A stretch of DNA of 64,000 nucleotides. Origin: Tachypleus tridentatus (Eukaryota; Arthropoda; Merostomata; Xiphosura; Limulidae). The notes beneath the pieces were generated by a model. The model was not told where the DNA came from. It was given only the letters and a program-made list of their open reading frames with translations, and made no database searches. Where the stretch lies: positions 19,275,396 through 19,339,395 of the forward strand of contig NC_134833.1 of NCBI RefSeq assembly GCF_004210375.1, given 5' to 3'. This document shows, piece after piece, positions 22,046 through 34,000 of this stretch. The position numbers were made by a program, and so were the translations under genes. Numbering within the stretch: position 1 is the stretch's first letter; each line of letters begins with the position of its first letter.

Positions 22046-25000
22046 GTGCGTAGGAACGTATTTATGTAACTTAAAATAAAATATTAATTAAATAATATTT
22101 GTAAATATTTAATAGCTAATTTAACCTGAATATTTTGATAGAATATCGGTTGTGTGGAAAAAGAATTGTTTTTTTTCTCTTTTCCACTAAATGTAAAAAG
22201 ATAAACAATGAAAAACACGTATTTTAAGTTTTCTCAACGAAAAAATATTAACAGACAATCCGAGAGAACTATTTCTTGTATTTCGGGAAAAGCTATACGA
22301 GGGCTACCTCGAGTAGCTTTGCGCGAAATTCAAAAACCAACAAACGAGGGAAGACAGCTAGCTATAACCACCCACCGTCAACTCTTGGACTCCTCTTTTA
22401 TCTGCGAATAGTTGGATTGACCGTCATATTATAACAGTCTCATGGCTGAAGGGAGAGCATGTTTGGGGCGACAGGGATTCGAGCCCGCGACTTTTAGATT
22501 ACCTGTCGAGCACTTTAACCACCTGGCCATGCTGGGCCTCTTAAATGTAGAATAGAACAAAATGTTCATAATTTTACAAAGCTATTTACAGACAACCGAA
22601 CGTAATGTCTAACTTATGTACAAGAGAGAAGGAAACGTATTGGCCTTATCCACTCATAATTCTTTATTACTATTAACTAACCGGACAGTGGGATTTGACT
22701 CTCGATTTTATAAGGTACTTCGGCTTCAAAGTGCAGAGCGCAATTTTCGGCAACGAGTTGGGAACCGCGAATCGTTAGTCATAATCTAGGTACAAAAACA
22801 TATGGCTAAACCCAGGAAATGCAGTACTTGAGAAAGGTAATTTGTTTGCAATTAATCACTAAACTGCACAATTGGTTATCTGTGCTCTGCCAACCACTGT
22901 TATTTAAACCAGGTTTGTAGCGTTGCAAGTGTGCGAAACGTAGAAAGCCCTTGTGTAGTTTTGTGATTAACTTTAAATAAACACAGAAACCGTATTTAAG
23001 TATAGTTTTATTGTGTTTTAATTAGTTACGTTTCATTTGAATCTCTTCTTTTCGTTTCAAAGTCTGGATTAGCCTGATAGTTAGGGGGGCTAAACACACA
23101 ATATATGGGTCGTAAGCTCGAATCCCGTTATCGAAAATTCTCGCTCTTTCAGCCGAAGGGGCGTTATAATGTTACGGTTATTACCAGCTCTCCAGCAGTG
23201 TGGTACGTAGTTCAACGATCTCACTTCAAACTTCACACTTCAGTGCCAACCTAGCTTGAATTTTTAACTACTTTGACGTGTAAAAGTGTTTTACGAAACC
23301 GCTGATGAAACGGAGTGTTTTTTAATTAATTAAGTGCCATATTTGTATTCCACGCATAAGTTAAAAACCGAGTAAAATTTAGTTGTTTATGTAGTTACGC
23401 CAAATGTCTTATCTTAACTCTAATCAGTGTTTACAAGCAGCTATGACGATTTGTTTGAAACTTAGCCTAAAGCCACACTATGACCTATCTGTGCTCTTCC
23501 CGCCACTGATATCGAAACTCGATTTCTAGTGCTGTAAATCCGTAGACATTTTGCTGTGCTACTGTGTGTGGGAGGGTGTTTATGACCGTGATTGTTTACA
23601 TAACTATTCAACAGTTTTGGAACTTAACACTTGTTGTCTTTCTTTTTACAGTTGAACTTAACACTTGTTGTCTTTCTTTTTACAGTTGAACTTAACACTT
23701 GTTGTCTTTCTTTTTACAGTTGAACTTAACACTTGTTTTCTTTCTTTTTACAGTTGAACTTAACACTTGTTGTCTTTCTTTTTACAGTTGAACTTAACAC
23801 TTGTTGTCTTTCTTTTTACAGTTGAACTTAACACTTGTTGTCTTTCTTTTTACAGTTGAACTTAACACTTGTCTTTCTTTTTACAGTTGAACTTAACACT
23901 TGTTTTCTTTCTTTTTACAGTTGAACTTCTTAGGTTCAGTATTTCTTATAATTCAGTTCACTATAACCCACGCCAACGATGCACGTCTCCAAGAAACTTT
24001 TGTGGATCGTAAGTTTAAATTATTTTTTCTGTACTTAATCTAAACTATGAAACTTCTTTTACACTGATCCGAAAAACAAACTTGGTTGTTAACACTTTTC
24101 AACACGAGTTAACCCAAAACTCGAAACATGTAATAAATAATACATAATATTTAGCATCATGAACTACATTACTAGAGATATCAGACGAAACTGTGGGTAA
24201 GTAAACACAGATTTCCTTAAAGTCTTGTGTAGGTAAACAAGAAACCTTCAATCTTCCATAATATGGAAATTTTCGCAATCTGAAAGTTGCGAGTTCGAAT
24301 CTCCGTCACGCTAAACATGCTTGCCCTTTCAGTCGTGGGGGGCGCTATAAAGTGACGATTAATCGCACTGTTCATTTGTAAGAGAGTAGCCAAAGAGTTG
24401 GCGGTGGGTGGTTATGGCCAGTTGCTTTTCTTCTAGTCTTACACTGCTAAATTAGGGACAGCTAACACAGATATCCCTCGAGTAGCTTTGCGCGAAATTC
24501 GGAACAAACCAAGCCAAACTCTGCTAAATTAGGAACAGCTAGCGCAGATAGCCTAGCGTAGCTTTACACGAAATTAAAAAAAAATAAAAACATTGGAAGA
24601 AGCAGAGGTTGCAGCCATAACCTTTGGAGGTTGTGCAGCAGTTTTTTATTTTCTGAAAAACAAACAAATAATTAATGGTCAGGATTAATTTATCCCTTTT
24701 GTAGTAAATAAGATCCAATCAAGATAAATATAATTAAAAATCAACAACGCACCACTAACAAGTAAAATACGATGACGACAAACAAGTACCAACCATGAAA
24801 GAATTGTTTGTTTGTTTGTTTTTGAATTTCGCACAAAGCTACTCGAGGGCTATCTGTGCTAGCCGTCCCTAATTTAGCAGTGTGAGACTAGAGGGAAGGC
24901 AGCTAGTCATCACCACCCACCGCCAACTCTTGGGCTACTCTTTTACCAACGAATAATGGAATTGACCGTCACATTATAACGTCCCCACGGCTGAAAGGGC

Positions 25001-28000
25001 GAGCATGTTTGGTGCCACGGGAATGCGAACCCGTGACCCTCAGATTACGAGTCGCACCCATGAAAGAAACTACATGGTTTCAAGATCATTAAAATATAAG
25101 TTTTATTTTGAATTAGTTTACATCTACAGACACAACCACAAATAAATATGTTGAAATATGTGAAACGTACATCGGTACAAAAGATGAGGTTTAATGGAAT
25201 GAAATATATTATTCTTCGAAACTTTTATAAAAGCACGTTTTTCTTAATACCAAGAAAAGATATTTATTAACGTGAGTTAGATTATTACATATTACGTTAT
25301 TAAACTGGAGAATATCAGAATATGTAAGAATTCGTAAGAAGTAACTCGCCATGTTCTTTAACAGCTGTATTGTAAACTAATTAACTCATCCTGATTAAAT
25401 GATCGTTTGTTATTAGATACAAAATTAACAATTGGCTATCATTTTGTTGCACAAACAGAGAGTATAGAAACCACTGGGGGGCGCTACTTGAAATGAAAAT
25501 TATGATGTCAAGTGCTCTCATTAGCATTTTAGATTTATGACCAAACAATTCCGATAATAACTCACTTTCTAACACCTTCACAAGTGTGTTTGTAATACAG
25601 ACCACACTCGTCATGTTTTATAACATTACTACAAGTGCAGAACATACCATGCTTTCTAACACTTCAACAAGTGTTTGCGATATAGAACATTTTAAACAGT
25701 GTGTTTATTGGCTTAAAAAATATCCGGTTTTGTGTTTATTCAGTTACTCCAGCAAAGTATTTATGAAAATGAATTTTAACCCTAGATTTACCGATGAGAG
25801 GCCATTATCTGTTGAATTATTTTAACCTTATTAATTCTAAACTACGGAAAGCTAGACAACTTATAATATTGAAATACGTGGTTCGATTTCTGCGATGGAC
25901 ACATCGTAGGTGGCCCATTGTGCATTTAACATAAAATTAGAAATAAAACAACTGGACAACCAAGAACAGTCTGAACTATTTATGTCTATGAAACATCGTT
26001 ATGTATGAGACTTCTAATAACATATGACGCAGATAAAAGAATACAAACAGATATTTGCAGTGATATCTGCGCTTGGTCGTCCCTAAATCTGAACTGATAT
26101 ATCAAAATGAAGGCAGCTAGTCAACCCGCCGTTAATTCTTGGGCTACACTAATCAATAGTAAGATCTAACTGTTACATTTATAACGCACCCACATCAACA
26201 AATTGAAAAGAAAATTTAGAGCAACAGGACACGAGACATGTTCTTTGATTGACAGCTTGGAGAGCTAATCACAGCTTAGCAAACTGATTATTAGACTACT
26301 CCCAGTACATTAAAAAAACAAAACAACGAATGAACGTCAATATTAATTATTCTCACGATTTAAATCTGACGACCTGTGTCTTTAGCCCAAAAACAGTGAT
26401 TTTTCTCTCATTGCCTTCAGCTTCTTTACTTACAACAACGTAAAATCGGTAAATATGATGCAGTAAGCGGACCCTACAAATTTGCTGCAACTCCTCAATC
26501 CTGGAGTAAATATCTATCTTCATTTAACCTTATTCACGATCACACTAACATACCTTTTTGTCTTTAACACCGAATCTATTACATTTTATGTATAATTTTA
26601 ATTTGATTTCTAGTCTCGATTCAGGTTCTCGCATCTCATTAGTCGGGACCGAATGAAGCCTGGCTAGTGCCTGAAGGAGGCACTAGGTCTATAGATCCCA
26701 GCTAGGGCACCTTGATCCATCGATCCTTGCCCAACCCTGTCTGGACCCGTCTGTTTTGGTACTTTGCCACGTTTGCTGTCGGATTACTTTTCCTGACAAC
26801 CGGCTTCTGCTACGTTTGCCCTCGCCTTCGTTTTGCCCACCAGTCTCGTGTTCATCTTCTTCATATAAACATCAGCCCTTTCGGCCCTGAAGAAACGTTA
26901 GCCATTAGACGTAAACAAGTAAACATTTTACTTCGTCCGGGTGAAGGAAGAATTTGAAATCTTCGAACACCCTTGGTGATTAATTTTTCTTGGGAAACAA
27001 TTGATCTCGCACCAAAATAACTACCAGTGGTAGTGTTTAGTAACTGTCCCTATTACCAGTGGTAGTGTATAGTACCTATTACCAGTAATAATGGTACAAC
27101 AGAATTCAAAATACAGATACATTAATTTGAGGTTTAAAGAATCATGAAATGCTATTTTAGTCGAGATACAAAAGCATATATAATTAAAAATGTGCGACCG
27201 CAAAAGACCAGCATAACCAGGCGGTTGAGGCACTCCACTCGTAATCTAAAAATCGCGGTTTCGAATATTCGTCACATCAAACATGCTCGCCCTTTCAGCC
27301 GTAGGGGCGTTATAATGTGACGTTCAATCCTACTATTCGTTGGTAAAAGGTAGCCCAAGAGTTGGCGGTGGGTGGTGATCACTAGCTGCTTTCTCTCTAG
27401 TCTTACGCTGACAAATTAGGGACGGCTAGCGCGGATGGCCTTCGTGTAGCATTGCGCGAAATTCAAAACAAATCAAAAAGAGGTCGAAAAGTGATTGGGC
27501 GTGCAGAGTAAAGGTCTTGTTTGCTTTTGTTTAACTTGGTGGGTGAAACCAAAAACGCGGTCTGACTAACTAATGAATGAATATTGGCTGTGAAATTATT
27601 GTCAATGTTATAGGTGTAACCATCAGTTTTACCTCAAATTTTAATTTCATTCCTTTACTCTGCACGCTCAATCTCCCCTTTTGTGAGGGGTCACACCTGT
27701 TATCATAGTTAAGGTGTTTTTTTAATAGGTATCATAACTTTTTTCAATACACACCAAACACAACAAATAAGAAAGTGACACTCGATAGTGACTAACATTA
27801 CCTATACAGAGGCATACAGATTCTTCACAATATATGGTGGGTTTTCCTTCCTTAAACAGTGTTTTATATACAAACGCTTTGGAATTGGCATATAGTCATC
27901 ACCACCCACCGCCAGGCAGATAGTCATCACCGCCCATCGCCAACTCTGGGGCTACTCTTTTACCAACGAATAGTGAGATTGAACGTCACATTATAACGCA

Positions 28001-31000
28001 CCCACAGTTGAAAGGGCAAGCATATTCGGTGCGACGGGGATTTGATTTGTTTGTTTGTTTTCGAATTTCGCTCAAAGCTACTCGAGGGCTATCTGTGCTA
28101 GACGTCCCTAATTTTGTAGTGTAAGACTAGAGGAAAGGCAGCTAGTCATCACCACCCACCGCCAACTCTTGGGCTGCTCTTTTACCAACGAATAGTGTGA
28201 TTGACCGTCACATTATAACGCTCCACACGGCTGAAAGGGCGAGCATGTTTGGCGCGACGGGGATGCGAACCCGCGACTCTCAGATTACGAGTCGCTCGCC
28301 TTAACACGTTTGGTCATGCCGGGCCCGGGGATTTGAACCCGCGGATTACGAGGAGAGTGCCTTAACCACGTGGCCATGCTGGGCCTACTAAATATGGTTT
28401 TCTATCATATAAAGTTTCTGAAAGAGTGCCTTAACCACGTGGCCATGCTGGGCCTACTAAATATGGTTTTCTATCATATAAAGTTTCTGAACTTTTAGAG
28501 CAAAGAAAAGAAAAAGAACAAAACTCAATCAAAATTGTTATTTCTGAAATATTTCGTAACGGTTTGCAGTGAAAATATGTGTTAACTTCGATTACCACAG
28601 TCTGAGTTACAGAACATGAAAAGACGTTGAACCATCACTCGTGTTAATAACACAGTGTGTCCTGCAGGTTGTCTTTATGACACACAGCCATATGTCTTGT
28701 TAATATACGTTCCTTAAGTTACATATAATATTCACCATTTTAAATTTAGGTATATGATATTCAATATGTTAAATTCAGACACATGAAATTCATTACTTTA
28801 AATTGAGATATATTAAATATTTTAGCTTTAGACATATGATGTTCAATATTTTAAATTCAAACATATGATATTCAATATTTTAGCTTTAGATATATGATAT
28901 TCAATATGTTAAATTCAGACATATGATATGCAATATTTTAAATTCAGACATATGATATTCAATATTTTAGCTTTAGACATATGATACTCAATGTTTTAAA
29001 TTCAGACGTATGATATTCAATATTTTAGCTTTAGACAAACGATATTCAATATTTTAATTTCAGACATATGATATTCAATATTTTAAATTCAGACATATGA
29101 TATTCAATATGTTAAATTCAAACATATGATATTCAATATTTTAAATTCAAACATATGATATTCAATATTTTAAATTCAAACATATGATATTCAATATTTT
29201 AAATTCAGACATATGATGTTAAATATTTTAACTTTAGACATACGATGTTATTGTTTGACTTCAAGATGTACTTCTGGTTTCTTTGTTGCTTAAATTTTGC
29301 ACAAAGGTACCCGAGGTTTATCTGCACCAATCGTCTCTAATTTTGAAGCGATAGACTAGAGAAAAGGTATTCAACAGTAACAACAATTAACAAGTGGGCG
29401 AAAAGTGGGATTGATCGTACATTATAACTCCTACAGACCTAAAAAGGCCAGTTTGCACGGTGTTGGGTTCGCATCTACGATCCGTTGATTGCGAGTCAAA
29501 TGTCCTAAGTACGAGATATTATACTTTTGGTATACAATGTTTTCATTCACGGATTTCATGATACAAGAACTCTAGTTTCTCTCAGTGAACTCGGCATGGC
29601 TAGGTGGGTTAAGGGCTCCTGGCATGGCCAGGTGGGTAAGGCACTCACCTCGTAATCTGAGAATCGTACGTTCGAATCCCCGTCACACCAAATATGCTCG
29701 CCCTTTCAGCCGTGGGGGCGTTATAGTGTGACAGTCAATCCCATTATTGGTAAAAGAGGATTTTAAGAGTTGGCGGCGGGTGGTGATGACTAGCAGCTGC
29801 TTTCTCTCTAGTTTTACACTGCTAAATTAGTGACGGCTACGCAGGTAGCTCTTGGGTATCTTTGCGCGAAACGCAAAAACAAACAAACTCTCTCAATAAA
29901 CGTTTTTTTTTTCATGTAGCATTTTTCCTGCTGTCATGTGTCTGCTCTTACTCATGATGCATTGTTTTACAATTTTTAAAATCCTGACTTCGTGTTGCTC
30001 AACACGTTTCTCATTTTTCGGCTTTGGGAAGAGAAGTGATTGTAGTTGAAAAACAGCAAAAGAAAAAATGTATTTTATAAAAAGCTTTAGTTAAAATATC
30101 ATCTTTGAAACTGACGCAAAGCATATATTCTTACTATAAATTACTGATATACGGCTGTTATGGGCATTAAAACATTAATTAAAATAAAGTATAGAGCAAT
30201 GTATAGGTCACCTTCAGGTTAGTAAAGAGAGTTTGGAGTAATACACATTTCAAGCAACCAATTAACAACTCTAACAGAATTCACCACCATCAAAACTAAC
30301 GCGGCCCGGCATGGCCAGATGGGTTAAGGCGTTCGACTCGTAATCTGAGGATCGCGGATTCGAATCCCAGCGACACCAAGCATGCTCGCCCTTTCAGCCG
30401 TGGGGACATTATAATGTGACGGTCAATCCCACTATTCGTTGGTAAAAATAGTAGCCCAAAAGTTGGCGGCAGGTGGTGATGACTAGCTGCCTTCCCCCTG
30501 GTCTTACACTGCTAAATTAGGGACGGCTAGCGTAGATAGCCCTTGAGTAACTTTGCGCGACAACAAAGAAAACCAAAATTAACTTTATGTTGAATGACTA
30601 AATCACATACAACTAAATGGTTCAAGTATGGGCAACCATTTGTCAACAATTCTAGCCAATATTTTCATGACACAGATTGAATCTAATCTTTTCACGATGA
30701 TGAGAAACTCCCTTTGTTAACTCGAAGATGACCTAAGAAGGTCAGAACGTTGTTCTGTATTTATTTTAATTAACGTTATAATAACCACACTAGCCGTCTT
30801 TAGTATAATTTTTACTTCAAATGGGTTTCTCGTAATCATGATACATATTTTATTAACGACATAAAATGTATTCGTCTTTAAAATAATCACGAAAACGGGC
30901 AATTTGTGTCTCAAGAATTGAAGGATAAATGCACGAAAAATTGTACAACTTAGTAGAATTTATTTATTTTTCCGGGGGGGGGGGTTACAGAAACAATAAA

Positions 31001-34000
31001 ACAAATTTGAAATTCTCTCTACAGAAACTCGCCAGAAATTGGAACAGTTTGATGAAGAATACGGTCGCTTGTGGTGGGTACAACAGAGCTTGGACTGGAA
31101 TTTTACTACAAATATTACCAGACAAAATACTGACGTCAAAGAACAATTCGCAGAAGATTTCGACTCGTGGATGATGAAATGGAAGACATGGGCACGATCC
31201 ATTGACACGTTCGCTTTGCCCCCGATTATGTCTCGTGCAGTGACACTCATGTTACGAGGAGTCGTATTTCGTGACAAAAGCTTGTCGAGGTAGTTTTTAA
31301 TCGTTCAATTTCACATTAAAAGACTTAGAACAGCTAATATTTGATACAATAGTGGTAAATTACTATAACTAATATGTTCGTCACGTTAGAAATATGTTCC
31401 CTAATACGTTTTTTTTTTGTTTCTTTAAACTGAATTTATAAGTATTTTAGTTTTTTTTCGAGACTAAGGGTCGCTGATTCGAATCCCCGTCGTACCAAAC
31501 ATGCTCGCCCTCTCAACCGTGGGGGCGTTATAATGTTTCGGTCAATCCCACTGTTCGTTGGTAGAAGAGTAACCTAAGAGTTGGCGGTGGGTGGTGATGA
31601 CTAGCTGCCTCTCCTCTAGTCTTACACTGATAAATTACGGACGGACAGCGCAGGTAGTCCTTATGTAGCTTTGCGCAAAATTAAAAAAACAAACAAACAC
31701 ACTTTTTGGAGACGTTCTCCTTATTGGCAGTTTAAAATATTCTTCTGTTCATGTTTTCGTGTGGACTGTTTTAACAATTTTTATAGACAGATTAAAGTCG
31801 ACTCGCTGGAGTGAATGTTCAACATGAGTAGGATGAATGTTTCAGATGATTATTGTTTGCGGACTTACAACGCTAGAAACAGGGTTTCGATACCCGTGGT
31901 GAGAAGAACACAGATAACCCTTCGTGTAGCTTTGTGCTTAGCTTCAAATAAACAAAACCAGGATTATCAGTTTTAGTTATTTTGTGGGCCCGGTAACAAA
32001 TCATGGACAATTTGTTTGCCACGACGTTTCTAGAAAGGTTTTCATATAACTGAGTATCTTAGCACGAGACAGAACCCTCAGAGGTTGCTAGAATATTTCC
32101 AGGTAGTGAGTGGGCTTGAAACAAGCTGTCTTATTTTTAATATTCAACAAGCTGGTAAACAAACGTACCTTTATTTGTAAGACCCTTGAAGTTTTCCGTA
32201 GTTGTCATAGCTACCAGTAGATTATCTAAACAGAGAGACGTTCGAAATGTGAAACCTATGTCACGTAAATCTTTATGATATAACCAATGTTCTCTTCATA
32301 CGTGTGAATCTAGGGCCAAAAATATCACTGTGACCGAGGGTATCCAACTAATGAAACAGGGCATTGCAATCATTACGAGTAACAATCTAAATACAACATT
32401 ATGAATTCGCTATAGTTATTACCGGTTTTATGATATTTGTTTTAAATAGGTAGCCTGCACTGATCGTAAGTTAATATTAGCGAGTCATGTTATGGTCGTA
32501 AGTTAATATTAGCGAGTCATGTTATGGTCGTAAGTTAATATTAGCGAGTCATGTTATGGTCGTAAGTTAATATTAGCGAGTCATGTTATGGTCGTAAGTT
32601 AATATTAGATAGCGATGTAAGTGTTTTATAGCTTTATTATAAGTGACATGTGGAGAGTCAGATTCAGATTTCAGGATTAGATGCCCTCTTATTTAGTTTT
32701 AGTCGATTTTGAATTCAGTAAGTTATTTAGCTGCTGAACAGCTATCGAAAAGTGGATTAAATGGTGTTGCGACTTGAAAAGCTATATTTGCGCATACCAT
32801 TTCACTGGAAGGTTCATTTAATTTGTTTTATTATCGTTGGTGGTAAGAGTCTGCTATTTTATTTTATGCAAAGCCACACAGGGGGATCTGCTATGTCCAC
32901 TGCAAGGAATGGAACCCCGAATTTTAGCGTTGTAGGTCCATGGAATTATCGTTGTCACACTGGGAGACAGCGTGTGTGTGTTGGGCTATCTGCTGAGTCC
33001 ACCGAGAAGAATCGAACCCATGATTTTAGCGTTGTAAATCCGTAGACATACCGCTGTGCCAGCTGGGGACTGGGAGACAGTAATAATATTCAAAGCTAAC
33101 ATTGAGGGACAGTAATAATATTCTAAATTATCAATGAGAGACAGTAATAATATTCAAAGTTAACAATAGAGACAGTTCTAAGGTTTAAAGCTAACAATGG
33201 AGACAGCAATAAGATTCAAAGTTAACAATAGAGACAGCTCTGAGGTGTAAAGCTAACAATGGAGACAGTAATAAGATTCAAAGTTAACAATAGAGACATT
33301 TCTAAGGTGTAAAGCTAACAATGGAGACATTAATAAGGTTCAAAGTTAACAATAGAGACAGTTCTAAGGTTTAAAGCTAACAATGGAGACAGCAATAGGA
33401 TTCAAAGTTAACAATAGAGACAATTCTAAGGTGTAAAGCTAACAATGGAGATAGTAATAAGATCCAAAGTTAACAATAGAGACAGTTCTAAGGTTTAAAG
33501 CTAACAATGGAGACAGCAATAGGATTCAAAGTTAACAATAGAGACAGTTCTAAGGTGTAAAGCTAACAATGGAGACAGTAATAAGATTCAAAGTTAACAA
33601 TAGAGACAGTTCTAAGGTGTAAAGCTAACAATGGAGACAGCAATAAGATTCAAAGTTAACAATAAAGACAGTTCTAAGGTGTAAAGCTAACAATGGAGAC
33701 AGTAATAAGATCCAAAGTTAACAATAGAGACAGTTCTAAGGTGTAAAGCTAACAATAGAGACAGCAATAAGATTCAAAGTTAACAATAGAGACAGTTCTA
33801 AGGTGTAAAGCTAACAATGGAGACAGCAATAAGATTCAAAGTTAACAATAGAGACAGTTCTAAGGTGTAAAGCTAACAATGGAGACAGTAATAAGATCCA
33901 AAGTTAACAATAGAGACAGTTCTAAGGTGTAAAGCTAACAATGGAGACAGCAATAAGATTCAAAGTTAACAATAGAGACAGTTCTAAGGTGTAAAGCTAA

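Noticed and set aside
28738-29248. CRISPR-like direct repeats
   Set aside because: Units are contiguous without unique spacers; this and the other arrays are eukaryotic minisatellites.
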